Numbered from the stretch's first letter, positions 27,554-36,574 are shown. The stretch is 64,000 nucleotides of DNA from JAVDCA01 sp035293985 (GCA_035293985.1 DATGLS010000008.1:1-64000), one strand, 5' to 3'. Numbers and translations are program-made. Notes: generated by a model from the letters alone, not told the origin.

Positions 27554-28428
27554 GCGCCACCCGCCTTGCGTTGCGCACCCGCGATGGCACGCAGCACGAC
27601 GCGTTCGATCAGCACACGCGCGAGGGCGCGCCGGTAGTCGGCCGTCGCCACGTGATCCTCCATCGGGTCGAGGCCGTCGGCGACGCGGCGCGCGAGCGTC
27701 GCCGCCATCCCGCCGTCCGCCAGGGCGCCGGCGAGCTTCCACGTATCGATCGCGATCGGCCGATCCGCCACCCCGCCGAGGCCGAGCGCGAGGCGCCCGA
27801 TCCGGCCATCGCGATCGAGCACGATCTCGCAGGCCGCCGCCGCGATGGCGAAATCGCCGTGCCGTTGCGCGATCTCCTCGAAAGCATGGCACTCGTCGGG
27901 GCTCGCGCGGGGCCAGTCGATCGCGACCACCATCTCGTCCGGCTGGCGCGCCGTGCTCAATGCGCCGACGAAGAACTCGCCCGCGCGCACGCGCCGCTCC
28001 CGCCGGCGCGAACGCAGCACGATCGTCGCGTCGCCCGTGACGGCACAGAGCGGGACCTCGGCGCTCGGATCGGCGTGCGCGATCGAGCCGCCGAGCGTGC
28101 CGGAATTGCGGGTCTGAAAATGCCCAACCCATGGCAGGGCGAGCGCGAGCAATGGGAGCTCCTTGCGGATGATCGGAGACGCGAGCGCATCGGCCTGCAC
28201 CACCGTCGCACCCGTGACGACGCGACCGCGCTGCACATCTATCCCGTTCAGGCCGCCAAGGCGCGAGATGTCGATCACCCGCTTCGGCCGCACCATGCGC
28301 AGGTTGAGCATCGGCCCGAGCGACATGCCGCCAGCGAGCACGACCGCCTCCTCGCGCGCCTCGGCGAGCAGATCGAGCGCCTCGGCGAGCGTATCTGGCC
28401 GGCAATATTCGAACGCGACCGGCTTCAT
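27550..28428 (-). CDS. Molybdenum hydroxylase medium subunit, FAD-binding (CoxM type)
   Basis: FAD-binding subunit of 292 residues (MKPVAFEYCRPDTLAEALDL). AGGMSLGPMLNLRMVRP near residue 32 and GTLGGSIAHADPSAEVP near residue 105 are the two FAD-contact motifs. The length leaves no room for the extra [4Fe-4S] loop of 4-hydroxybenzoyl-CoA reductase, so this looks like an oxidative hydroxylase and not a dehydroxylating reductase. It overlaps both the large-subunit gene (28425-28428) and the small-subunit gene (27550-27553) by four bases. Confidence 0.93.
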   Translation of the reverse strand: MKPVAFEYCRPDTLAEALDLLAEAREEAVVLAGGMSLGPMLNLRMVRPKRVIDISRLGGLNGIDVQRGRVVTGATVVQADALASPIIRKELPLLALALPWVGHFQTRNSGTLGGSIAHADPSAEVPLCAVTGDATIVLRSRRRERRVRAGEFFVGALSTARQPDEMVVAIDWPRASPDECHAFEEIAQRHGDFAIAAAACEIVLDRDGRIGRLALGLGGVADRPIAIDTWKLAGALADGGMAATLARRVADGLDPMEDHVATADYRRALARVLIERVVLRAIAGAQRKAGGA

Positions 28429-31400
28429 CGCGGGTTCCGCACCAGGGCGAGCAGCGTGGCGAGCCAGCGCGGCACGGCGAGCCCCGCGCGCGGCGCAATT
28501 CGCCGCTCCAGGGCGGCGAAGAACTGCCCGATCAACACGCGCGTGACCGTGCCGAGCAGGCGCTGGCCGACCGCCGCGACCTTGCCGCCGACGTCGGCCC
28601 GATATCTATAGGTCAGCCGCGTGCCTGCGCCCTCCGGCGCAAGCGTGACGATGCCCTCGCCAGTGCCGAAGCCGAGCGCGCCCGTGGCCTTGCCGAGGAG
28701 GCGCACCGAGCGCGGCTCCTGCTTGTCCTTCAGAGCTATCTCGGCCGCATGGACGCCGCGTACGCCGGCGACGCCGATCGTCACCTCGGCGACGTAGTGG
28801 TCCGGACCATCCTGCCGTAGCTCGCGGCAACCCGGGACGATCGCGGCGAGCTCGGCCGGATCGATCAGCCTGCGCCACACCTCGGCGGGCGGCGCCGAGA
28901 TCGTCAGCGTGCCTTCCCCGCGCAAGCCGCCCGGCGGCAGGGTCGCGGCTGCTTGCTGCTTGGAGTCGAGTTTCGCCGCCGGCGCGGCGAGCTTCACGTC
29001 GTTCGCCAGCGCCCACACGCGCTGCAAGGTCAGTGGCAGCACGATGTCGTCGCGGCCGAGCGCGTCGGCGACCGCATTGGCGATCGCGGCCGGGGTAAGC
29101 ATCGAGCTGCCGTCTCCCATGCCCTTGGCGCCGAGCGCATTCATCGGCGACGGCGTTTCGACATGGCCGATCGTCACGTCGGGCACTTCCATCGAGGTCG
29201 GGCAGAGGTAGTCCGCAAAGGTGCCGGCGAGGAAGTTCCCGCGCGCGTCGTAGGCGAGCTCCTCCATCAGCGCGGCGCCGAGGCCGTGCGCGAAGCCGCC
29301 ATGCACCTGGCCTTCGACGATCAGCGGATTCATCTGCCGGCCGACGTCGTGCACCGATACGTATTTGTCGACGCGGATCACGCCGGTTGCCCGCTCGATC
29401 TCGACCGCGACGAGGTCGACCACGAAGCCGTACGTGACCGCCGACGGGATGCGATCCTCGGCGTCGGGCGAGCCGAGCGTCGGCGGCGACAGCACGGTGC
29501 TCTCGTAGATGCCGGCGGAGACATCTGCCGGCAGGCCATTGGGGTTCCAGTGGGCGCGAGATGCGATGCGGCGCAGCGGCATGCCGCGGTTCGAGCCGTC
29601 GCTCACCTTGGCGTACCCGTCCGCCAGCTCGATCTTCTCCGGCGGCGCTTCCAGCGCGTCCGCGGCGATGAGCCTGATCGCGTGCGCGACCTTGTCGGCG
29701 GTCTGCGCCACGGCGTCGACCACGATGGCGGCGAAGCGGTTCGAGTAGTTGCCGGACGCGATCGACCAGTTCGAGGTGAGCGTGTCGATCTCGGTGACGA
29801 CGTCGATATCGTCGGGCTTCAGCCCGAGCTTGTCGGCGACGATCTGCGCCACGACCGTCGCGTGCCCCTGTCCGTTCGGCGTCGAATCGAGCCGCACCGT
29901 CACGCTGCCGGAAGGGTCGATCGAGACGACGGCGCTCGCATTGGCGCCCGACTTCGGGTCGGTCTTGCCGCGCTCTCCGGCGGTCTGGGCGAGCCCCACA
30001 TAGGCCATGTTGGAGCCGGACGGCTCGATGCCGGCGGCGAAGCCGATACCGTAGAGCTTGCCGGCGCGCCGCGCCTCATCGCGCTTGCGCTTGAGCGCGT
30101 CGTAGCTCGCGAGGCGGAGCAGCTCGTCCAGCGCGGTCGCGTAGTCGCCCGCGTCGAGGATTGAGCCGGCCGGGCATTTGTAGGGAAAGGCGTCCCTCGG
30201 CACGAAATTGCGCCGGCGCATATCGGCCGGATCGATGTCAAGCTTGCGCGCCGCCGTCTCCATCACGCGCTCGAGCGCGAAGTAGAACTGCGGGCCGCCA
30301 TAGCCGCGGTTGAGGCCGATCGGCGTCTGGTTCGTCAGAACGAGCGCGTTCTCGACCGCGATGTTCTTGACCGCATAGCAGCCGTTGCAGGCGGCATGCA
30401 TGCGGTAGACGGAGGCGGGCTCGGGCGGCCGCAGATAAGCGCCCATGTTGGCGAAGGTCTCGAAGCGCAGGCCGATCAGCTCGCCGTCTTTCTTGAATGC
30501 TGCCGCGATCTTGCCGCTGCGGTCCCCGGCCGCGGAAGCGGCCGTGAGGTGCTCGGCGCGGTCCTCGATCCATTTGACCGCAACGCCGAGCTCGCGGCTC
30601 ACCGCGGCGAGCAGCACGATATAGGAGAGGACCGCCTGCTTGATGCCGAAGCTGCCGCCGCTCGCGGGCGGCGTGATGAGGCGCAGCCGATTGCCCGCGA
30701 CCTTGAGGGCGCCCGCCATCAGCGGCTGCAGCACGAACGGCCCCTGGAAGTTCGACCACACCGTGAAGCGATCTGGCGCCTGCTCGAACTGGGCGACGAC
30801 GCCGAAGGTTTCCATCGGCGTCGAGGCGTAGCGTGGATAGGAATAGTCGAGCTCGATGACCGCGTAGGCGTCCGCGAAGGCGCGCTCGGGATCGCCGTAG
30901 CGGAAGGTGCGCCGGTTGATCGCGTTCGAGCCGGCCTTCTCGTGCAGCAGCGGCGCATCGGGCGCGAGCGCCGCCGCGATGCTCGCCGCCGCCGGCAATG
31001 GCTCGTAGTCGACCTCGATCAGCTCGCAGGCGTCCTCGGCAATGTAGCGCGTGTCGGCGACGACGACTGCGACCGGCTCGCCGACATAGCGCACCCGGTC
31101 GGCCGCGAACGGGAAATAGGGCACCGGCGCCCGCACCACGCTCGGGATCGGTCCGACCGTGCGGAGGAGCTGCGTGCCGGTGACGACGCCGACCACGCCC
31201 GGCAGCCCGCGCGCGCGCTCTGCGTCGGTCGCACGGATGCGCGCATGCGGGTGCGGCGAGCGCAGGATCGCGGCGTGCTTGAGGCCCGGCACCGGTGCGA
31301 GGTCGTCGATGAACCGCGCGCGGCCGGAGAGCAGCGCCTGGTCCTCCTTGCGCGGCAGGGCGCGGCCGACCCAAGGTTTGGTCGAAGGCTGGTCAGATGA

Positions 31401-31463
31401 TGAAGGTGACGGCAACGGCTTCCTCGGACGCGGCTTTTTGGCGATCGACAGCCAAGCTGCCAC
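28425..31463 (-). CDS. Molybdenum hydroxylase large subunit with fused C-terminal CoxG-like domain
   Basis: A protein of up to 1012 residues. Residues about 30-815 are the molybdopterin-cytosine-dinucleotide subunit (VGRALPRKEDQALLSGRARF, SGGSFGIKQAVLSYI, NRGYGGPQFYFALERVM, STPNGQGHATVVAQIVADKL). Residues about 850-1000 form an SRPBCC/CoxG domain (GEGTLTISAPPAEVWRRLID, AELAAIVPGC) with a basic C-terminal tail, a domain usually encoded separately. The catalytic Glu motif near 780 reads GAKGMGDGSSML, with Asp 784 in its place. The CO dehydrogenase loop AYxCSFR is absent. Start is uncertain: GTG at 31463 lacks a ribosome site, and a TTG near 31410 follows AGGA. Confidence 0.9.
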   Translation of the reverse strand: MAAWLSIAKKPRPRKPLPSPSSSDQPSTKPWVGRALPRKEDQALLSGRARFIDDLAPVPGLKHAAILRSPHPHARIRATDAERARGLPGVVGVVTGTQLLRTVGPIPSVVRAPVPYFPFAADRVRYVGEPVAVVVADTRYIAEDACELIEVDYEPLPAAASIAAALAPDAPLLHEKAGSNAINRRTFRYGDPERAFADAYAVIELDYSYPRYASTPMETFGVVAQFEQAPDRFTVWSNFQGPFVLQPLMAGALKVAGNRLRLITPPASGGSFGIKQAVLSYIVLLAAVSRELGVAVKWIEDRAEHLTAASAAGDRSGKIAAAFKKDGELIGLRFETFANMGAYLRPPEPASVYRMHAACNGCYAVKNIAVENALVLTNQTPIGLNRGYGGPQFYFALERVMETAARKLDIDPADMRRRNFVPRDAFPYKCPAGSILDAGDYATALDELLRLASYDALKRKRDEARRAGKLYGIGFAAGIEPSGSNMAYVGLAQTAGERGKTDPKSGANASAVVSIDPSGSVTVRLDSTPNGQGHATVVAQIVADKLGLKPDDIDVVTEIDTLTSNWSIASGNYSNRFAAIVVDAVAQTADKVAHAIRLIAADALEAPPEKIELADGYAKVSDGSNRGMPLRRIASRAHWNPNGLPADVSAGIYESTVLSPPTLGSPDAEDRIPSAVTYGFVVDLVAVEIERATGVIRVDKYVSVHDVGRQMNPLIVEGQVHGGFAHGLGAALMEELAYDARGNFLAGTFADYLCPTSMEVPDVTIGHVETPSPMNALGAKGMGDGSSMLTPAAIANAVADALGRDDIVLPLTLQRVWALANDVKLAAPAAKLDSKQQAAATLPPGGLRGEGTLTISAPPAEVWRRLIDPAELAAIVPGCRELRQDGPDHYVAEVTIGVAGVRGVHAAEIALKDKQEPRSVRLLGKATGALGFGTGEGIVTLAPEGAGTRLTYRYRADVGGKVAAVGQRLLGTVTRVLIGQFFAALERRIAPRAGLAVPRWLATLLALVRNPR

Positions 31464-31489
31464 CGCGACCGGTGATGCGCAACCCGCTG

Positions 31490-31561
31490 GCCGGGCACGA
31501 TGGCGGCGCTCCCTCTCCCGCTTCTTCAGCGGGGAGAGGGAGCACTGGCATCGTGCCCGGC
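31490..31561. repeat. Nested perfect inverted repeat
   Basis: Outer arms GCCGGGCACGATG (31490-31502) and CATCGTGCCCGGC (31549-31561) match over 13 bases. Inside, CTCCCTCTCCCGC (31509-31521) pairs with GCGGGGAGAGGGAG (31529-31542). The 3' end of the secreted-protein gene lies inside the element, its stop falling in the inner loop. Confidence 0.85.
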
Positions 31562-32617
31562 GGCCCCCTGACGAAATTCACGGCCTATCGATTTGAGCTT
31601 CCAGCTCACCGCGAAGCTGCCCTTGCACAGTGTCTCGATCCGACCTGCGCGCAGGCGTCGCACCTCGTGGAAGGGCTCGACGCCGCGGACGTCGGGGCCG
31701 CCGGCGATGTCGAGATAGGTCACGCCACCGAGGACGAACCAGCGCGGGGTCGAGCCGTCGCACCGGCTTTGGGTGTAATCCTGATCGCCCTGGTCGCTGA
31801 GCTCGACATCCTGCAGCTTCATCAGCATCGCATGCGCGTCGCCGCCGCGCGCGAGCTTGCCATCAACGACGGCATCGAAATAGTTGAGATCGCAGCCGCG
31901 CCCCGCGCCGCTCTCAAATGCGACGAGCGCGAGAGCGGCCGGCACGCCGGTGTTGGCGAAATCGACCATGACGTGGCCGACGATACGGCTCGACCAGCGC
32001 CGCGATGCCGCATCGACATCATTGGGATTTGGATCGCGGGGGGCGGCGACCTCGGCGTAGCTCACTTGGCGTCGCGCGACCGCCCGGCATATCGGGCGAT
32101 CGACCCCCTGGATCGGCGCGAAGGTCTCGTGCTCGCTGTGATCGAAGTCGCACACGAGGTGCTCGGTGTTGGCGGCATCGATGAAGCCGAGATAGCTCGG
32201 GTAGCGCAGGTCCTCGGCGTCGAAATAGAGCGTGTAGACCTTGCCGCCAAAAGGCAGCCAGCGGGCGCCGAACGGGAAATAGTCATTGGGCTGGAAACTG
32301 GTCGCGGTGGCGTTGATCGGCTTCGTACCCTTGGCGGCGCCGTGCGGACGGTACGCGAGATCCTCGCCGCGCATGGTGCCGTCGCGCGGCGTTACCATCA
32401 CGTCATCGACCAGGCCATCATTGTTGGCGTCGAGCACGCCATCCTTGACCAGCATCGGCGCGATTGCGGGGCCGCGCGCCGCGATCATGTTGCAGACCGC
32501 CGCCGCCTCGACGCCGCTCGGGAGGTGCGGCGGGACGGCACGCTCCTGCGCGTGGAGGGCGCCCAGCGGCGCCAACGCGAGCGCCATGGTCACGAGGCCC
32601 CGTCGCCAGATCATCAT
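31526..32617 (-). CDS. Secreted protein of unknown function, EF-hand-like loop
   Basis: A 363-residue exported protein. The ATG at 32617 (followed by a second ATG) begins MMIWRRGLVTMALALAPLGA with a Sec signal cleaved near ALHAQE. KDGVLDANNDGLVDDVM near residue 70 fits a DxNxDG calcium-binding loop. Six to seven Cys residues are spread through the mature part, including VCDFDH, GCDLNYF, SRCDG and LCKGSF. Its last 15 or so residues (QGAAGHDASAPSPR) are encoded by a palindromic repeat, so the original C-terminus may have been replaced. I do not recognise the family. Confidence 0.8.
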   Translation of the reverse strand: MMIWRRGLVTMALALAPLGALHAQERAVPPHLPSGVEAAAVCNMIAARGPAIAPMLVKDGVLDANNDGLVDDVMVTPRDGTMRGEDLAYRPHGAAKGTKPINATATSFQPNDYFPFGARWLPFGGKVYTLYFDAEDLRYPSYLGFIDAANTEHLVCDFDHSEHETFAPIQGVDRPICRAVARRQVSYAEVAAPRDPNPNDVDAASRRWSSRIVGHVMVDFANTGVPAALALVAFESGAGRGCDLNYFDAVVDGKLARGGDAHAMLMKLQDVELSDQGDQDYTQSRCDGSTPRWFVLGGVTYLDIAGGPDVRGVEPFHEVRRLRAGRIETLCKGSFAVSWKLKSIGREFRQGAAGHDASAPSPR

Positions 32618-32975
32618 CACGCCTGCATCACTCCGCGATTCTCGACCATCCACGGGCAGCGGTTTTACCATCGCGCGCGCCCGTGGGCATGCGTAACTCC
32701 CGGCCGCGGCGCCCACAATTCGTCATGGTGGTGTGCGCATGACGGATGAACGTTACGTCGGCTTGGTTCCGCGCGCACGATGCATCATCGGTATCTCGTG
32801 CTTGAATCGCGAAGCCGACGGCGCGCAATGGCGGGCGAAACATACGATCGAGACTCCATCCCGGATTGCGCACGCCGATTTTTCTTTTTCGGTGCAGCTG
32901 CGCCGCAACGCCACCGATGCGTCGCAATCATTGCGCTTTTTCCGTCGTGCCTGAATCGCGCACGGAGGCCGCCGC
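32618..32975. other. Divergent intergenic region, 358 bases, no gene called
   Basis: This spacer separates the leftward secreted-protein gene from the rightward glycosyltransferase pair, so it should carry both promoters. A 73-codon open frame on the plus strand (32733-32954) has no convincing ribosome site. A T-rich patch TTTTTCTTTTTCGG near 32879-32892 is the only compositional oddity. GGAGG at 32961-32965 is the ribosome site of the downstream gene. Confidence 0.5.
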
Positions 32976-34220
32976 ATGACTGGGACGATACCCGCCGAGA
33001 ATGGAATGCGGCGGAGCCGCATCTGCCTGCTGCATCCGTTCGATCCGCGCGGTAGCCAAATCGGCGGGATCGAGACCTGTATCCGCGATTTGATCGCCTT
33101 CCATCCACCCGACGTCGACGTGTTGCTGATCGGCGTCGACGGGCGCGGCGATCTCGATCTCGGCGAGACGCATTGGTGCCGGTTTCGCGAGCGCACGTTC
33201 CAATTTCTGCCGATCCTGCATTATCCGGACGAGCGGGCGCGCGACGCGATCACCGCCCCGTTCTCCATGGCACTGCTGCGCCGGTTCGCGATGATCGCGC
33301 GCGCGGTCCGTTCGCGCGCCTGCTCGCTCGACCTGCGCCGGGTCGAATACGCCTGGGTCCCGACCGCGCTCGGCGCGCCCTTCATCCAGACGCTGCACGG
33401 CGACGGGGCATGGGAACCGACGCATGATTCGCCCCTCACGAGGCACCGCCTCGTCCGTCAGGTCGGCGAACGGTTCGCAATGGCGATGAGCCGCAAGTTT
33501 CTCTGTGCCAATCCATTGATCACCGAGCGACTGCGGCAGGTCTACCCGCGCCATCGCGGCAAGATCGAGACCCTATGGAGCTGGGCCGACACCGACGTCT
33601 TCCGCCCGCAGCCGCTGCCCGACGCGAGCGACGCGTTCCGCATCGCCTTCGCGGGACGGCTCGACGCGGGCAAGAACCTGCCGCTGATGTTCAAGACCGT
33701 TGCGGCGCTGCGGGCGCGGCTGCAGGAAAAGCTCGAGTTCCACTATGTCGGCACCAGCAATCCCGCGCGCTTTCCCGAGTTTGCGGCGATCGCCGACATC
33801 ACCATCAGGCACGGCTTCAAGGACGCGGCCGGCCTGGCCGAGACGCTCGCGCACGTGCATGCGGGTATTCTCACATCCCGCCACGGCGGCACGCCGCGTT
33901 GCGTGCTGGAGACGCTGGCGGTCGGCCGGCCGGTCGTCGCCATGCATCTGCCGCAGCTCGAGACGGTGATCCAGGATCACGAAAGCGGCTTCCTGGTGCG
34001 CGGCGGCGTGCCGCAGCATGAGCTCGCCGAGCGGCTTGCCGACAAGTTCATCGCCCTGCGTGCCGCCATCCTGCGCGGCGAGATCGACCCGCACGCGGTC
34101 GCCCGCAAGATCGACCCGTTCACGCCGCGCACCCAGCTCGCGCGCGTCTTTCATTTCCACCGCGAGATCCAGCGTAGTGGCGCGAGGCCGGCCATGCGGG
34201 CGGCGCGCACGGCGTATTGA
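32976..34220 (+). CDS. Glycosyltransferase, GT-B fold (group 1/4 type)
   Basis: A 414-residue glycosyltransferase transferring a sugar from a nucleotide donor in envelope or exopolysaccharide assembly. GGAGG precedes the ATG by ten bases. The N-terminal domain begins ICLLHPFDPRGSQIGGIETC with the acceptor-side glycine loop, and the donor domain begins IAFAGRLDAGKNLPLMFKTV near residue 225. GGTPRCVLETLAVGRPVV near 305 is the nucleotide-sugar motif, with Gly replacing the first Glu of the usual E-x7-E. A second glycosyltransferase starts 15 bases downstream. Confidence 0.91.
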   Translation: MTGTIPAENGMRRSRICLLHPFDPRGSQIGGIETCIRDLIAFHPPDVDVLLIGVDGRGDLDLGETHWCRFRERTFQFLPILHYPDERARDAITAPFSMALLRRFAMIARAVRSRACSLDLRRVEYAWVPTALGAPFIQTLHGDGAWEPTHDSPLTRHRLVRQVGERFAMAMSRKFLCANPLITERLRQVYPRHRGKIETLWSWADTDVFRPQPLPDASDAFRIAFAGRLDAGKNLPLMFKTVAALRARLQEKLEFHYVGTSNPARFPEFAAIADITIRHGFKDAAGLAETLAHVHAGILTSRHGGTPRCVLETLAVGRPVVAMHLPQLETVIQDHESGFLVRGGVPQHELAERLADKFIALRAAILRGEIDPHAVARKIDPFTPRTQLARVFHFHREIQRSGARPAMRAARTAY

Positions 34221-34235
34221 GCTCGGCCGCAATTG

Positions 34236-35483
34236 ATGAAGATCCTGCTGCTCACCAGCGAGTTCGCACCGGCAACGGGCGGCGTCGCCACCTATGCGCG
34301 CGAGATCGCCGCGGGCGCGGCGCGGCTCGGCGCCGACGTGACGGTCGTCGCGCCCGACTACGGGGATGCCGACGCGGCGCACGCGGACCGCGCCGCGCCC
34401 TTCCGGGTGCGGCGCTTTCGCGGCGGCCCGCATTCGGTGCGCGATCTGCCGAACAAGGTTCGGCTCGCCCACGCCATCGTCGGGGCCGACCAGCACGACG
34501 TGGTGCATGCGGTCGACTGGCCGTTCTTCCTGCCGCTCGCGCTCGCGCGCCGACGCACCAGCGCGCGCCTGGTTCTGAGCGTGCACGGGACCGAGATCGA
34601 CGAGATGCAGACTGCGGCCGAGCGGCTCGCCGTGCGCCTCACCGGCGCGTTCGGGCCGCGTGCCGAGGTGGTCGCGAACAGCGAGTTCACCCGCGACCTT
34701 TTCCTCTCGCGCTTCGACGTGCCGGGCGAGCGCGTGCGCGCGATCCCGCTCGGCGTGTCCGAGTTCTGGTTCGGCCCGCGCAGCGACCGCGACGCCGTGC
34801 GCCGTCAATACGTGCTCGACCCCGACGCGCTGGTGATGGTCACGGTCGGGCGGATCGCGCGCCGCAAGGGGCACCTCGCGAGCCTCGCGGCGCTGCGGTC
34901 GGTGCCCGAGCCGCTGCGCCGACGGATCACGTGGCTCATCATCGGGCCGGACGGCGAGCCGGACTACGTGGCTGAATTGCACGCCGCCGTGGCCGCGGCC
35001 GGTTGCGATATCCGTCTCCTCGGCCGCCTGCCCGACAGCGAGCTCCGCGACATCTTCGGCGCCGCCGACTTCTTCTGCCTCACCGGCGTGCCCGATCGGT
35101 CCGGCCGCGCCGCGGGATTTGGTCTCGTCTATCTCGAGGCCGCCGCCTGCGACCTGCCGAGCATCGCGACCGATGTCGGCGGGGCCAGCGCGGCGGTGGT
35201 CGCCGGCCGCAGCGGGCACCTGGTCGAGCCCGAGCCCGCCGCGATCGCCCGCGCGATCCACGAGCTCGCGACCGACGAGCCCCGTCGCATCGCGCTCGGC
35301 CGCGGCGCTCTCGCGCATGCGCGCGGTCTCAAGTGGGAGCGGTGCGCCGCCGCGACCTACGGCCTCGCGCCGGCCGACGACATCCTGCTGCCGCCGATCG
35401 ATCGCGAGCGGGTCGCAATTGCGCCGCTGGGGGTTGCCGAAGGCGAGCCGGCGCCCGCCGGCTGGCGCGGGGAGGAGCGATGA
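34236..35483 (+). CDS. Glycosyltransferase family 4-type
   Basis: A 415-residue GT-B enzyme in the same operon as the preceding gene. MKILLLTSEFAPATGGVATYAREI is the standard N-terminal block with the GGV acceptor loop. The C-terminal domain carries VTVGRIARRKGHLASLAAL, LLGRLPDSELRDIFGAADFF and FGLVYLEAAACDLPSIATDVG, the last holding the second Glu of the E-x7-E motif. A TTG at 34233 precedes the ATG at 34236. The two transferases probably add successive sugars to one glycan. The stop overlaps an ATG with a good ribosome site that opens only six codons. Confidence 0.92.
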   Translation: MKILLLTSEFAPATGGVATYAREIAAGAARLGADVTVVAPDYGDADAAHADRAAPFRVRRFRGGPHSVRDLPNKVRLAHAIVGADQHDVVHAVDWPFFLPLALARRRTSARLVLSVHGTEIDEMQTAAERLAVRLTGAFGPRAEVVANSEFTRDLFLSRFDVPGERVRAIPLGVSEFWFGPRSDRDAVRRQYVLDPDALVMVTVGRIARRKGHLASLAALRSVPEPLRRRITWLIIGPDGEPDYVAELHAAVAAAGCDIRLLGRLPDSELRDIFGAADFFCLTGVPDRSGRAAGFGLVYLEAAACDLPSIATDVGGASAAVVAGRSGHLVEPEPAAIARAIHELATDEPRRIALGRGALAHARGLKWERCAAATYGLAPADDILLPPIDRERVAIAPLGVAEGEPAPAGWRGEER

Positions 35484-35680
35484 CGCCCGTCCAATACTGA
35501 CGCAACGCAAGTCCTTCGCCCGGCGCGCATCACCACCGCGCCGACGTACGGTCTGGCGCCCATCTTCCGGCTTGACCGGCCTCGATTACCCATGAAAATG
35601 CCGCGCGTGCGACCCGCACCCCGCGGCGGCGCAGCCTTTCCGGCAATCCCTGCCCGACAACAAGACCGACTGGAGCGCTC

Positions 35681-36556
35681 ATGGAGAAGCTGATCATCAC
35701 GGTTGCGTGCGATTCGCGCACCTCCTACCCGATCAATCACCTCTGCCCGCCGCAGGAGGACATTGCCGGCGTCGCCCAGCAGTACATCGACGGCATCCAC
35801 GCGGGCGCCGCGATCGCGCATATCCACGGCGTGCGCACGCTCGAGGAATCGATGCAGGCGGACGGCAAGCAGGTGTCGAGGATCCATCATGAGGGCTGGA
35901 AGGCGCTGCAGGAGGCCATCCTGGAAAAGACAGCGCCGGTGATGCAGTTCGGCGTCGCAAGCGCGCGCCTGGAGGAGAAGGTGCGCCTGATGACGCTCGG
36001 GCCCGACATGATGGCGGTCGCGTTCAACGCCCATGACGAGTATTTCAATCCCGACCCGCAGTTCCCACCCAAGCGGATGATGGCGATCCACCCGGTCGAG
36101 GAATTGCTCGGCTACGCCAAGGCGGCGGAGCAGCACAAGGTGACGCTCGAGGTCGAGTGCTTCCACACCGGCGCGTTCTGGAATCTCGAATTCATCCGTA
36201 GGCAAGGTTATCTGAAGAACGCCTACACGACGCTCTTTCTCGGCTGGCCGGGCGGCACCTGGACGCCCCCGACCGAGAAGGCGCTGATCTACATGGTCGA
36301 CCACCTGCCGGCGAACTGCATCTGGAACGTGAGCGTGATGAATCCGGCGAAGCAGTGGGACCTGCTCTCGCTCGCGGTCTCGCTCGGCGGCCACGTGCGC
36401 GTCGGCTACGAGGACAACCCCTACATGGCGCCCGGCGAGCTCGCCAAGAACAACGCGGTGCTGGTCGAGCGCATGGTGAAGATCGCGCAAAACCTCGGCC
36501 GCGAGGTCGCGACGCCGAAGGAAGCGAGGAAGATACTCGGACTGGCGCGGCAGTAA
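35681..36556 (+). CDS. BKACE family enzyme (3-keto-5-aminohexanoate cleavage-type)
   Basis: Zinc-dependent beta-keto acid cleavage enzyme that condenses a beta-keto acid with acetyl-CoA to give a new CoA ester and acetoacetate. The 291-residue TIM barrel starts MEKLIITVACDSRTSYPINH. Zinc ligands are visible as the HIH pair in AIAHIHGVR (about 47-49) and the Glu in VRVGYEDNPYMA near the C-terminus, as in the characterised Kce enzyme. FGVASARLEEKVRLMTLGPDM follows the typical substrate-loop layout. It lies upstream of a GMC oxidoreductase and an amidohydrolase, consistent with a degradation module, though a repeat separates it from them. Confidence 0.93.
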   Translation: MEKLIITVACDSRTSYPINHLCPPQEDIAGVAQQYIDGIHAGAAIAHIHGVRTLEESMQADGKQVSRIHHEGWKALQEAILEKTAPVMQFGVASARLEEKVRLMTLGPDMMAVAFNAHDEYFNPDPQFPPKRMMAIHPVEELLGYAKAAEQHKVTLEVECFHTGAFWNLEFIRRQGYLKNAYTTLFLGWPGGTWTPPTEKALIYMVDHLPANCIWNVSVMNPAKQWDLLSLAVSLGGHVRVGYEDNPYMAPGELAKNNAVLVERMVKIAQNLGREVATPKEARKILGLARQ

Positions 36557-36574
36557 CGACTGCTTGCGCTCGCT

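Noticed and set aside
27550..31463. Assignment as a CO dehydrogenase
   Set aside because: The large subunit lacks the AYxCSFR active-site loop and has GYGGPQ instead, so CO oxidation is not supported despite the Cox-like subunit set.
32733..32954. A 73-codon open frame between the secreted protein and glycosyltransferase genes
   Set aside because: It lacks a good ribosome binding site, and its product has no recognisable feature. It lies in a divergent promoter region.
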